A stretch of 64,000 nucleotides of DNA from positions 116,315,534 through 116,379,533 of the forward strand of contig OY804580.1 in NCBI GenBank assembly GCA_963680875.1. Reading direction: 5' to 3'. Shown in pieces: positions 12,180 to 24,837 of this stretch. This DNA is from Bathymodiolus brooksi. Taxonomy: Eukaryota > Mollusca > Bivalvia > Mytilida > Modiolidae. Position 1 is the first letter of the stretch. Each line of letters starts with the position of its first letter. A model generated the notes under the pieces. The model was not told the DNA's origin and did not search any database. It was given only the letters and a program-made list of their open reading frames with translations. Both the position numbers and the translations under genes were made by a program.

Positions 12180-15100
12180 AACGGACTGTCGAGTATATTC
12201 TACATGTCTGTTGTATGTTGTTTCTAACGGACTGTCGGTTATAATCTACATGTCTGTTGTATGTTGTTTCTAACGGACTGTCGAGTATAATCTAAATGTC
12301 TGTTGTATGTTGTTTCTAACGGACTGTCAAGTATAATCTACATGTCTGTTGTATGTTGTTTCAAACGGACTGTCGAGTATCATCTACATGTCTGTTGTAT
12401 GCTGTTTCTAACGGACTGTCGAGTATAATATAAATGTCTGTTGTATGTTGTTTCTAACGGACTGTCGATAATAATCTACATGTCTGTTGTATGTTGTTTC
12501 TAACGAACTGTCGAGTATATTCTACATGTCTGTTGTATGTTTTTTCTAACGGACTGTCGAGTATAATCTCCATGTATGTTGTATGTTGTTTCTAACGGAC
12601 TGTCGAGTATAATCTATATGTCTGTTGTATGTTGTTTCTAACGGACTGTCTAGTATAATCTACATGTCTGTTGTATGTTGTTTCTAACGGACTGTCGAGT
12701 ATAATCTACATGTCTGTTGTATGTTGTTTCTAACGGACTGTCGAGTATAATCTACATGTCTGTTGTATGTTGTTTCTAACGGACTGTCGAGTATAATCTA
12801 TATGTCTGTTGTATATTGTTTCTAACGGACTGTCGAGTATAATCTACATGTCTGTTGTATGTTGTTTCTAACGGACTGTTGAGTATAATCTACATATCTG
12901 TTGTATGTTGTTTCTAACGGACTGTCGAGTATAATCTACATGTCTGTTGTATGTTGTTTCTAACGGACTGTCGAGTATAATCTCCATGTCTGTTGTATGT
13001 TGTTTCTAACAGACTGTCGAGTATAATCTACATGTCTGTTGTATGTTGTTTCAAACGGACGGTCGAGTATAATCTACATGTCTGTTGTATGTTGTTTCTA
13101 ACGGACTGTCGAGTATAATCTACATGTTTGTTGTATGTTGTTTCTAACGGACTGTCGAGTATAATCTACATGTCTGTTGTAAATTGTTTCTAACGACTGT
13201 CGAGTATAATCTACATGTCTGTTGTATGTTGTTTCTAACGGACTGTCGAGTATAATCTAAATGTCTGTTGTATGTTGTTTCTAACGAACTGTCGAGTATA
13301 ATCTACATGTCCGTTGTATGTTGTTTCTAACGAACTGTCGAGTATAATCTACATGTCTGTTGTATGTTGTTTCTAACGGACTGTCGAGTATATTCTACAT
13401 GTCTGTTGTATGTTGTTTCTAACGGACTGTCGGGTATGATCTACATGTCTGTTGTATGTTGTTTCTAACGGACTGTCGAGTATAATCTAAATGTCTGTTG
13501 TATGTTGTTTCTAACGGACTGTCAAGTATAATCTACATGTCTGTTGTATGTTGTTTCTAACGGACTGTCGAGTATAATATACATGTCTGTTGTATGTAGT
13601 TTCTAACGGACTGTCGAGTATAATCTACATGTGTGTTGTATGTTGTTTCTAACGGACTGTCGAGTATAATCTACATGTCTGTTGTATGTTGTTTCTAACG
13701 GACTGTCGAGTATAATCTACATGTCTGTTGTATGTTGTTTCTAACGGACTGTCGAGTATATTCTACATGTCTGTTGTATGTAGTTTCTAACGGACTGTCG
13801 AGTATAATCTACATGTCTGTTGTATGTTGTTTCTAACGAACTGTCGAGTATAATCTACATATCTGTTGTATGTTGTTTCTAACGGACTGTCGAGTATAAT
13901 CTCCATGTCTGTTGTATATTGTTTCTAACAGACTGTCGAGTATAATCTACATGACTGTTGTATGTTGTTTCAAACGGACTGTCGAGTATAATCTACATGT
14001 CTGTTGTATGTTGTTTCTAACGGACTGTCGAGTATAATCTACATGTCTGTTGTATGTTGTTTCTAACGGACTGTCGAGTATAATCTACATGTCTGTTGTA
14101 TGTTGTTTCTAACGGACTGTCGAGTATAATCTACATGTCTGTTGTATGTTGTTTCTAACGGACTGTCGAGTATAATCTAAATGTCTGTTGTATGTTGTTT
14201 CTAACGAACTGTCGAGTATAATCTACATGTCCGTTGTATGTTGTTTCTAACGGACTGTCGAGTATAATCTCCATGTCTGTTGTATGTTGTTTCTAACGGA
14301 CTGTCGAGTATATTCTACATGTATGTTGTATGTTGTTTATAACGGACTGTCGGGTATAATCTACATGCCTGTTGTATGTTGTTTCTAACGGACTGTCGAG
14401 TATAATCCAAATGTCTGTTGTATGTTGTTTCTAACGAACTGTCAAGTATAATCTACATGTCTGTTGTATGTTGTTTCTAACAGACGGTCGAGTATAATCT
14501 AAATGTCTGTTGCATGTTGTTTCAAACGGACTGTCGAGTATAATCTACATGTCTGTTGTATGTTGTTTCTAACGGACTGTCGAGTGTAATCTACATGTCT
14601 GTTGTATGTTGTTTCTAACAGACTGTCGAGTATAATCTACATGTCTGCTGTATGTTGTTTATAACGGACTGTCAAGTATAATCTACATGTCTGTTGTATG
14701 TTGTTTCTAAAGGACTGTCGAGTATAATCTAAATGTCTGTTGTATGTTGTTTCTAACGGACTGTCGAGTATAATCTACATGTCTGTTGTATGTTGTTTCT
14801 AACGGACTGTCGAGTATAATCTACATGTCTGTTGTATGTTGTTTCTAACGGACTGTCGAGTATATTCTACATGTCTGTTGTATGTTGTTTCTAACGGACT
14901 GTCGGGTATAATCTACATGTCTGTTGTATGTTGTTTCTAACGGACTGTCGGTTATAATCTACATGTCTGTTGTATGTTGTTTCTAACGGACTGTCGAGTA
15001 TAATCTAAATGTCTGTTGTATGTTGTTTCTAACGGACTGTCAAGTATAATCTACATGTCTGTTGTATGTTGTTTCTAACAGACTGTCGAGTATAATCTAC

Positions 15101-17700
15101 ATGTCTGTTGTATGTTGTTTCAAACGGACTGTCGAGTATCATCTACATGTCTGTTGTATGCTGTTTCTAACGAACTGTCGAGTATAATATAAATGTCTGT
15201 TGTATGTTGTTTCTAACGGACTGTCGAGTATAATCTACATGTCTGTTGTATGTTGTTTCTAACGAACTGTCGAGTATATTCTACATGTCTGTTGTATGTT
15301 TTTTCTAACGGACTGTCGAGTATAATCTCCATTTATGTTGTATGTTGTTTCTAACGGACTGTCGAGTATAATCTATATGTCTGTTGTATGTTGTTTCTAA
15401 CGGACTGTCTAGTATAATCTACATGTCTGTTGTATGTTGTTTCTAACGGACTGTCGAGTATAATCTACATGTCTGTTGTATGTTGTTTCTAACGGACTGT
15501 CGAGTATAATCTACATGTCTGTTGTATGTTGTTTCTAACGGACTGTCGAGTATAATCTATATGTCTGTTGTATATTGTTTCTAACGGACTGTCGAGTATA
15601 ATCTACATGTCTGTTGTATGTTGTTTCTAACGGACTGTTGAGTATAATCTACATATCTGTTGTATGTTGTTTCTAACAGACTGTCGAGTATAATCTACAT
15701 GTCTGTTGTATGTTGTTTCTAACGGACTGTCGAGTATAATCTCCATGTCTGTTGTATGTTGTTTCTAACAGACTGTCGAGTATAATCTACATGTCTGTTG
15801 TATGTTGTTTCAAACGGACGGTCGAGTATAATCTACATGTCTGTTGTATGTTGTTTCTAACGGACTGTCGAGTATAATCTACATGTCTGTTGTATGTTGT
15901 TTCTAACGGACTGTCGAGTATAATCTACATGTCTGTTGTAAATTGTTTCTAACGACTGTCGAGTATAATCTACATGTCTGTTGTATGTTGTTTCTAACGG
16001 ACTGTCGAGTATAATCTAAATGTCTGTTGTATGTTGTTTCTAACGAACTGTCGAGTATAATCTACATGTCCGGTGTATGTTGTTTCTAACGAACTGTCGA
16101 GTATAATCTACATGTCTGTTGTATGTTGTTTCTAACGGACTGTCGAGTATATTCTACATGTCTGTTGTATGTTGTTTCTAACGGACTGTCGGGTATGATC
16201 TACATGTCTGTTGTATGTTGTTTCTAACGGACTGTCGAGTATAATCTAAATGTCTGTTGTATGTTGTTTCTAACGGACTGTCAAGTATAATCTACATGTC
16301 TGTTGTATGTTGTTTCTAACGGACTGTCGAGTATAATATACATGTCTGTTGTATGTTGTTTCTAACGGACTGTCGAGTATAATCTACATGTGTGTTGTAT
16401 GTTGTTTCTAACGGACTGTCGAGTATAATCTACATGTCTGTTGTATGTTGTTTCTAACGGACTGTCGAGTATAATCTACATGTCTGTTGTATGTTGTTTC
16501 TAACGGACTGTCGAGTATATTCTACATGTCTGTTGTATGTTGTTTCTAACGGACTGTCGAGTATAATCTACATGTCTGTTGTATGTTGTTTCTAACGAAC
16601 TGTCGAGTATAATCTACATATCTGTTGTATGTTGTTTCTAACGGACTGTCGAGTATAATCTCCATGTCTGTTGTATATTGTTTCTAACAGACTGTCGAGT
16701 ATAATCTACATGACTGTTGTATGTTGTTTCAAACGGACTGTCGAGTATAATCTACATGTCTGTTGTATGTTGTTTCTAACGGACTGTCGAGTATAATCTA
16801 CATGTCTGTTGTATGTTGTTTCTAACGGACTGTCGAGTATAATCTACATGTCTGTTGTATGTTGTTTCTAACGGACTGTCGAGTATAATCTACATGTCTG
16901 TTGTATGTTGTTTCTAACGGACTGTCGAGTATAATCTAAATGTCTGTTGTATGTTGTTTCTAACGAACTGTCGAGTATAATCTACATGTCCGTTGTATGT
17001 TGTTTCTAACGGACTGTCGAGTATAATCTCCATGTCTGTTGTATGTTGTTTCTAACGGACTGTCGAGTATATTCTACATGTCTGTTGTATGTTGTTTCTA
17101 ACGGACTGTCGGGTATAATCTACATGCCTGTTGTATGTTGTTTCTAACGGACTGTCGAGTATAATCCAAATGTCTGTTGTATGTTGTTTCTAACGAACTG
17201 TCAAGTATAATCTACATGTCTGTAGTATGTTGTTTCTAACAGACGGTCGAGTATAATCTAAATGTCTGTTGCATGTTGTTTCAAACGGACTGTCGAGTAT
17301 AATCTACATGTCTGTTGTATGTTGTTTCTAACGGACTGTCGAGTGTAATCTACATGTCTGTTGTATGTTGTTTCTAACAGACTGTCGAGTATAATCTACA
17401 TGTCTGCTGTATGTTGTTTATAACGGACTGTCGAGTATAATCTACATGTCTGTTGTATGTTGTTTCTAAAGGACTGTCGAGTATAATCTAAATGTCTGTT
17501 GTATGTTGTTTCTAACGGACTGTCGAGTATAATCTACATGTCTGTTGTATGTTGTTTCTAACGGACTGTCGAGTATAATCTACATGTTTGTTGTATGTTG
17601 TTTCTAACGGACTGTCGAGTATATTCTACATGTCTGTTGTATGTTGTTTCTAACGGACTGTCGGGTATAATCTACATGTCTGTTGTATGTTGTTTCTAAC
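12180..17700. repeat. 60-monomer (about 2.76 kb) tandem pair
   Basis: Variant order in about 12.2-14.94 kb repeats in about 14.94-17.7 kb at offset 2,759 (60 monomers less one base). Matched landmarks are TCTAG at 12,651/15,410, TCCAA at 14,406/17,165, and one-base-deleted AACGAC monomers at about 13,194/15,953. The second copy carries one extra monomer near its left end. A few substitutions separate the copies, for example ATGTATG near 12.57 kb against ATTTATG near 15.33 kb. This pair is more diverged than the copies right of 19 kb and so looks older. Confidence 0.75.
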
Positions 17701-18492
17701 GGACTGTCGAGTATAATCTACATGTCTGTTGTATGTTGTTTCTAACGGACTGTCGAGTATAATCTAAATGTCTGTTGTATGTTGTTTCTAACGAACTGTC
17801 GAGTATAATCTACATGTCCGTTGTATGTTGTTTCTAACGGACTGTCGAGTATAATCTCCATGTCTGTTGTATGTTGTTTCTAACGGACTGTCGAGTATAT
17901 TCTACATGTCTGTTGTATGTTGTTTCTAACGGACTGTCGGGTATAATCTACATGCCTGTTGTATGTTGTTTCTAACGGACTGTCGAGTATAATCCAAATG
18001 TCTGTTGTATGTTGTTTATAACGAACTGTCAAGTATAATCTACATGTCTGTAGTATGTTGTTTCTAACAGACGGTCGAGTATAATCTAAATGTCTGTTGC
18101 ATGTTGTTTCAAACGGACTGTCGAGTATAATCTACATGTCTGTTGTATGTTGTTTCTAACGGACTGTCGAGTGTAATCTACATGTCTGTTGTATGTTGTT
18201 TCTAACAGACTGTCGAGTATAATCTACATGTCTGCTGTATGTTGTTTATAACGGACTGTCGAGTATAATCTACATGTCTGTTGTATGTTGTTTCTAAAGG
18301 ACTGTCGAGTATAATCTAAATGTCTGTTGTATGTTGTTTCTAACGGACTGTCGAGTATAATCTACATGTCTGTTGTATGTTGTTTCTAACGGACTGTCGA
18401 GTATAATCTACATGTTTGTTGTATGTTGTTTCTAACGGACTGTCGAGTATATTCTACATGTCTGTTGTATGTTGTTTCTAACGGACTGTCGG
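16837..18492. repeat. 18-monomer tandem duplication (828 bp x 2)
   Basis: Bases 16,837-17,664 and 17,665-18,492 are near-identical. They share variants absent from the older partner at 14.4 kb, notably TGTAGTATG (17,221 and 18,049) and CATGTTTG (GTTTG at 17,586 and 18,414). TCCAA recurs at 17,165 and 17,993. Left identity stops at 16,836/17,664 and right identity at 17,716/18,544, which places the exchange point within 17,665-17,715. One change is private to the second copy (TTTATAACGAAC near 18.02 kb). This duplication lies inside the second copy of the 60-monomer pair and therefore followed it. Confidence 0.85.
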
Positions 18493-19015
18493 GTATAATC
18501 TACATGTCTGTTGTATGTTGTTTCTAACGGACTGTCGAGTATATTCTACATGTCTGTTGTATGTTGTTTCTAACGGACTGTCGAGTATAATCTAAATGCC
18601 TGTTGTATGTTGTTTCTAACGGACTGTCAAGTACAATCTACATGTCTGTTGTATGTTGTTTCTAACGGACTGTCGAGTATAATCTACATGTCTGTTGTAT
18701 GTTGTTTCTAACGGACTGTCGAGTATAATCTACATGTCTGTTGTATGTTGTTTCTAACGGACTGTCGAGTATAATCTATATGTCTGTTGTATATTGTTTC
18801 TAACGGACTGTCGAGTATAATCTACATGTCTGTTGTATGTTGTTTCTAACGGACTGTCGAGTATAATCTACATGTCTGTTGTATGTTGTTTCTAACGGAC
18901 TGTCGAGTATAATCTCCATGTCTGTTGTATGTTGTTTCTAACAGACTGTTGAGTATAATCTACATGTCTGTTGTATGTTGTTTCAAACGGACGGTCGAAT
19001 ATAATCTACATGTCT
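18493..19015. repeat. Unduplicated satellite between the 828-bp pair and the large duplication
   Basis: About eleven ordinary monomers. They include ATGCCTG, a CAAGTACAATC monomer, TCTATATG with GTATATTG, and CAAACGGACGGTCGAATAT. The order resembles 1.4-2.0 kb and 4.3-4.9 kb, so this is leftover older HOR sequence. There is no other feature. Confidence 0.7.
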
Positions 19016-22000
19016 GTTGTATGTTGTTTCTAACGAACTGTCGAGTATAATCTACATGTCTGTTGTATGTTGTTTCTAACGGACTGTCGGGTATAATCTA
19101 CATGTCTGTTGTATGTTGTTTCTAACGGACTGTCGAGTATAATCTAAATGTCTGTTGTATGTTGTTTCTAACGGACTGTCAAGTATAATCTACATGTGTG
19201 TTGTATGTTGTTTCTAACAGACTGTCGAGTATAATCTACATGTCTGTTGTATGTTGTTTCAAACGGACTGTCGAGTATAATCTACATGTCTGTTGTATGT
19301 TGTTTCTAACGGACTGTCGAGTGTAATCTACATGTCTGTTGTATGTTGTTTCTAACGGACTGTCGAGTGTAATCTACATGTCTGTTGTATGTTGTTTCTA
19401 ACGGACTGTCGAGTATAATCTACATGTCTGTTGTATGTTGTTTCTAACGGACTGTCGAGTATAATCTAAATGTCTGTTGTATGTTGTTTCTAACGAACTG
19501 TCGAGTATAATCTACATGTCTGTTGTATGTTGTTTCTAACGGACTGTCGAGTATAATCTACATGTCTGTTGTATGTTGTTTCTAACGGACTGTAGAGTAT
19601 ATTCTACATGTCTGTTGTATGTTGTTTCTAACGGACTGTCGGGTATAATCTACATGTCTGTTGTATGTTGTTTCTAACGGACTGTCGAGTATATTCTACA
19701 TGTCTGTTGTATTTTGTTTCTAACGGACTGTCGGGTATAATCTACATGTCTGTTGTATGTTGTTTCTAACGAACTGTCGAGTATATTCTACATGTCTGTT
19801 GTATGTTTTTTCTAACGGACTGTCGAGTATAATCTCCATGTATGTTGTATGTTGTTTCTAACGGACTGTCGAGTATAATCTATATGTCTGTTGTATGTTG
19901 TTTCTAACGGACGGTCTAGAATAATCTACATGTCTGTTGTATGTTGTTTCTAACGGACTGTCGAGTATAATATACATGTCTGTTGTATGTTGTTTCTAAC
20001 GGACTGTCGAGTATAATCTACCTGTCTGTTGTATGTTGTTTCTAACGGACTGTCGAGTATAATCTACATGTCTGTTGTATGTTGTTTCTAACGGACTGTC
20101 GAGTATAATCTACATGTCTGTTGTATGTTGTTTCTAACGGACTGTCGAGTATATTCTACATGTCTGTTGTATGTTGTTTCTAACGGACTGTCGAGTATAA
20201 TCTACATGTCTGTTGTATGTTGTTTCTAGCGAACTGTCGAGTATAATCTACATGTCTGTTGTATGTTGTTTCTAACGGACTGTCGAGTATAATCTCCATG
20301 TCTGTTGTATATTGTTTCTAACAGACTGTCGAGTATAATCTACATGTCTGTTGTATGTTGTTTCTAACGGACTGTCGAGTATAATCTACTTGTCTGTTGT
20401 ATGTTGTTTCTAACGGACTGTCGAGTATAATCTACATGTCTGTTGTATGTTTTTCTAACGGACTGTCGAGTATAATCTAAATGTCTGTTGTATGTTGTTT
20501 CTAACGGACTGTCGAGTATAATCTACATGTCCGTTGTATGTTGTTTCTAACGGACTGTCGAGTATAATCTACATGTCTGTTGTATGTTGTTTCTAACGGA
20601 CTATCGAGTATATTCTACATGTCTGTTGTATGTTGTTTCTAACGGACTGTCGGGTATAATCTACATGTCTGTTGTATGTTGTTTCTAACGGACTGTCGAG
20701 TATAATCTAAATGTCTGTTGTATGTTGTTTCTAACGAACTGTCAAGTATAATCTACATGTCTGTTGTATGTTGTTTCTAACAGACTGTCGAGTATAATCT
20801 ACATGTCTGTTGTATGTTGTTTCAAACGGACTGTCGAGTATAATCTACATGTCTGTTGTATGTTGTTTCTAACGGACTGTCGAATGTAATCTACATGTCT
20901 GTTGTATGTTGTTTCTAACGGACTGTCGAGTATAATCTACATGTCTGCTGTATGTTGTTTATAACGGACTGTCGAGTATAATCTACATGTCTGTTGTATG
21001 TTGTTTCTAACGGACTGTCGAGTATAATCTAAATGTCTGTTGTATGTTGTTTCTAACGGACTGTCGAGTATAATCTACATGTCTGTTGTATGTTGTTTCT
21101 ATCGGACTGTCGAGTATAATCTACATGTCTGTTGTATGTTGTTTCTAACGGACTGTCGAGTATATTCTACATGTCTGTTGTATGTTGTTTCTAACGGACT
21201 GTCGGGTATAATCTACATGTCTGTTGTATGTTGTTTCTAACGGACTGTCGAGTATATTCTACATGTCTGTTGTATGTTGTTTCTAACGGACTGTCGGGTA
21301 TAATCTACATGTCTGTTGTATGTTGTTTCTAACGGACTGTCGAGTATAATCTAAATGCCTGTTGTATGTTGTTTCTAACGGACTGTCAAGTATAATCTAC
21401 ATGTCTGTTGTATGTTGTTTCTAACGGACAGTCGAGTATAATCTACATGTCTATGGTATGTTGTTTCTAACGGACTGTCGAGTATAATCTACATGTCTGT
21501 TGTATGTTGTTTCTAACGGACTGTCGAGTATAATCTATATGTCTGTTGTATATTGTTTCTAACGGACTGTCGAGTATAATCTACATGTCTGTTGTATGTT
21601 GTTTCTAACGGACTGTTGAGTATAATCTACATATCTGTTGTATGTTGTTTCTAACGGACTGTCGAGTATAATCTACATGTCTGTTGTATGTTGTTTCTAA
21701 CGGACTGTAGAGTATAATCTACATGTTTGTTGTATGTTGTTTCTAACAGACTGTCGAGTATAATCTACATGTCTGTTGTATGTTGTTTCAAACGGACGGT
21801 CGAGTATAATCTACATGTCTGATGTATGTTGTTTCTAACGGACTGTCGAGTATAATCTACATGTCTGTTGTATGTTGTTTCTAACGGACTGTCGAGTATT
21901 ATCTACATGTATGTTGTATGTTGTTTCTAACGGACTCTCGAGTATAATCTACATGTCTGTTGTATGTTGTTTCTAAGGGACTGTCGAGTATAATCTACAT

Positions 22001-22250
22001 GTCCGTTGTATGTTGTTTCTAACGAACTGTCGAGTATAATCTACATGTCTGTTGTATGTTGTTTCTAACGGACTGTCGAGTATAATCTACATGTCCGTTG
22101 TATGTTGTTTCTAACGAACTGTCGAGTATAATCTACATGTCTGTTGTATGTTGTTTCTAACGGACTGTCGAGTATATTCTACATGTCTGTTGTATGTTGT
22201 TTCTAACGGACTGTCGGTTATAATCTACATGTCTGTTGTATGTTGTTTCT

Positions 22251-23354
22251 AACGGACTGTCGAGTATAATCTAAATGTCTGTTGTAAGTTGTTTCTAACG
22301 GACTGTCGAGTATAATCTACATGTCTGTTGTATGTTGTTTCTAACAGACGGTCGAGTATAATCTAAATGTCTGTTGTATGTTGTTTCAAACGGACTGTCG
22401 AGTATAATCTACATGTCCGTTGTATGTTGTTTCTAACGAACTGTCGAGTATAATCTACATGTCTGTTGTATGTTGTTTCTAACGGACTGTCGAGAATAAT
22501 CTACATGTCCGTTGTATGTTGTTTCTAACGAACTGTCGAGTATAATCTACATGTCTGTTGTATGTTGTTTCTAACGGACTGTCGAGTATATTCTACATGT
22601 CTGTTGTATGTTGTTTCTAACGGACTGTCGGTTATAATCTACATGTCTGTTGTATGTTGTTTCTAACGGACTGTCGAGTATAATCTAAATGTCTGTTGTA
22701 TGTTGTTTCTAACGGACTGTCAAGTATAATCTACATGTCTGTTGTATGTTGTTTCTAACAGACTGTCGAGTATAATCTACATGTCTGTTGTATGTTGTTT
22801 CAAACGGACTGTCGAGTATAATCTAAATGTCTGTTGTAAGTTGTTTCTAACGGACTGTCGAGTATAATCTACATGACTGTTGTATGTTGTTTCTAACAGA
22901 CGGTCGAGTATAATCTACATGTCTGTTGTATGTTGTTTCAAACGGACTGTCGAGTATAATCTACATGTCCGTTGTATGTTGTTTCTAACGAACTGTCGAG
23001 TATAATCTACATGTCTGTTGTATGTTGTTTCTAACGGACTGTCGAGTATAATCTACATGTCCGTTGTATGTTGTTTCTAACGAACTGTCGAGTATAATCT
23101 ACATGTCTGTTGTATGTTGTTTCTAACGGACTGTCGAGTATATTCTACATGTCTGTTGTATGTTGTTTCTAACGGACTGTCGGTTATAATCTACATGTCT
23201 GTTGTATGTTGTTTCTAACGGACTGTCGAGTATCATCTAAATGTCTGTTGTATGTTGTTTCTAACGGACTGTCAAGTATAATCTACATGTCTGTTGTATG
23301 TTGTTTCTAACAGACTGTCGAGTATAATCTACATGTCTGTTGTATGTTGTTTCA
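22251..23354. repeat. 12-monomer tandem pair (552 bp x 2); equivalent at 42,628-43,731
   Basis: Bases 22,251-22,802 and 22,803-23,354 share a 12-monomer order that includes the TGTAAGTTG variant (GTAAG at 22,284 and 22,836), alternating GTCCGTT/AACGAAC monomers, GTATATTC, CGGTTATAAT and CAAGTATAAT. They differ by several substitutions (GAGAATAAT against GAGTATAAT; TCTAAATG against TCTACATG; CATGTCTG against CATGACTG), so this pair predates the large duplication, which copied it to 42.6-43.7 kb. A 12-monomer step is also the difference between the 90- and 78-monomer blocks near 28.6-36.3 kb. Confidence 0.8.
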
Positions 23355-24837
23355 AACGGACTGTCGAGTATCATCTACATGTCTATTGTATGCTGTTTCT
23401 AACGAACTGTCGAGTATAATATAAATGTCTGTTGTATGTTGTTTCTAACGGACCGTCGAGTATAATCTACATGTCTGTTGTATGTTGTTTCTAACGAACT
23501 GTCGAGTATATTCTACATGTCTGTTGTATGTTTTTTCTAACGGACTGTCGAGTATAATCTACATGTCTGATGTATGTTGTTTCTAACGGACTGTCGAGTA
23601 TAATCTACATGTCTGTTGTATGTTGTTTCTAACGGACTGTCGCGTATTATCTACATGTCTGTTGTATGTTGTTTCTAACGGACTCTCGAGTATAATCTAC
23701 ATGTCTGTTGTATGTTGTTTCTAACGGACTGTCGAGTATAATCTACATGTCCGTTGTATGTTGTTTCTAGCGAACTGTCGAGTATAATCTACATGTCTGT
23801 TGTATGTTGTTTCTAACGGACTGTCGAGTATAATCTACATGTCCGTTGTATGTTGTTTCTAACGAACTGTCGAGTATAATCTACATGTCTGTTGTATGTT
23901 GTTTCTAACGGACTGTCGAGTATATTCTACATGTCTGTTGTATGTTGTTTCTAACGGACTGTCGAGTATAATCTACATGTCTGTTGTAAGTTGTTTCTAA
24001 CGGACTGTCGAGTATAATCTACATGTCTGTTGTATGTTGTTTCTAACAGACGGTCGAGTATAATCTACATGTCTGTTGTATGTTGTTTCAAACGGACTGT
24101 CGAGTATAATCTACATGTCCGTTGTATATTGTTTCTAACGAACTGTCGAGTATAATCTACATGTCTGTTGTATGTTGTTTCTAACGGACTGTCGAGTATA
24201 ATCTACATGTCCGTTGTATGTTGTTTCTAACGAACTGTCGAGTATAATCTACATGTCTGTTGTATGTTGTTTCTAACGGACTGTCGAGTATATTCTACAT
24301 GTCTGTTGTATGTTGTTTCTAACGGACTGTCGGTTATAATCTACATGACTGTTGTATGTTGTTTCTAACGGACTGTCGAGTATAATCTAAATGTCTGTTG
24401 TATGTTGTTTCTAACGGACTGTCAAGTATAATCTACATGTATGTTGTATGTTGTTTCAAACGGACTGTCGAGTATCATCTACATGTCTATTGTATGCTGT
24501 TTCTAACGAACTGTCGAGTATAATATAAATGTCTGTTGTATGTTGTTTCTAACGGACTGTCGAGTATAATTTACATATCTGTTGTATGTTGTTTCTAACG
24601 GACTGTCGAGTATTATCTACATGTCTGTTGTATGTTGTTTCTAACGGACTGTCGAGTATAATCTACATGTCTGTTGTATGTTGTTTCTAACGAACTGTCG
24701 AGTATATTCTACATGTCTGTTGTATGTTTTTTCTAACGGACTGTCGAGTATAATCTCCATGTATGTTGTATGTTGTTTCTAACGGACTGTCGAGTATAAT
24801 CTATATGTCTGTTGTATGTTGTTTCTAACGGACTGTC

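Larger units (their letters stand above)
6241..12300. repeat. Reshuffled blocks copied at 3,218-bp and 4,552-bp offsets
   Basis: Variant order around 6.24-6.65 kb (one-base-deleted monomer, then GTCCG, ACTATCG, AACGAACTGTCAAG and CGAATGTAATC) recurs at about 10.79-11.25 kb, offset 4,552 (99 monomers less two deletions). The block about 7.98-9.06 kb recurs at about 11.2-12.3 kb, offset 3,218 (70 monomers less two deletions). The two offsets differ, so the segment between them was rearranged, partly by the small duplications at 9.06-10.19 kb. A related block reappears at 20.4-22 kb and, through the large duplication, at 40.8-42.3 kb. Confidence 0.65.
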
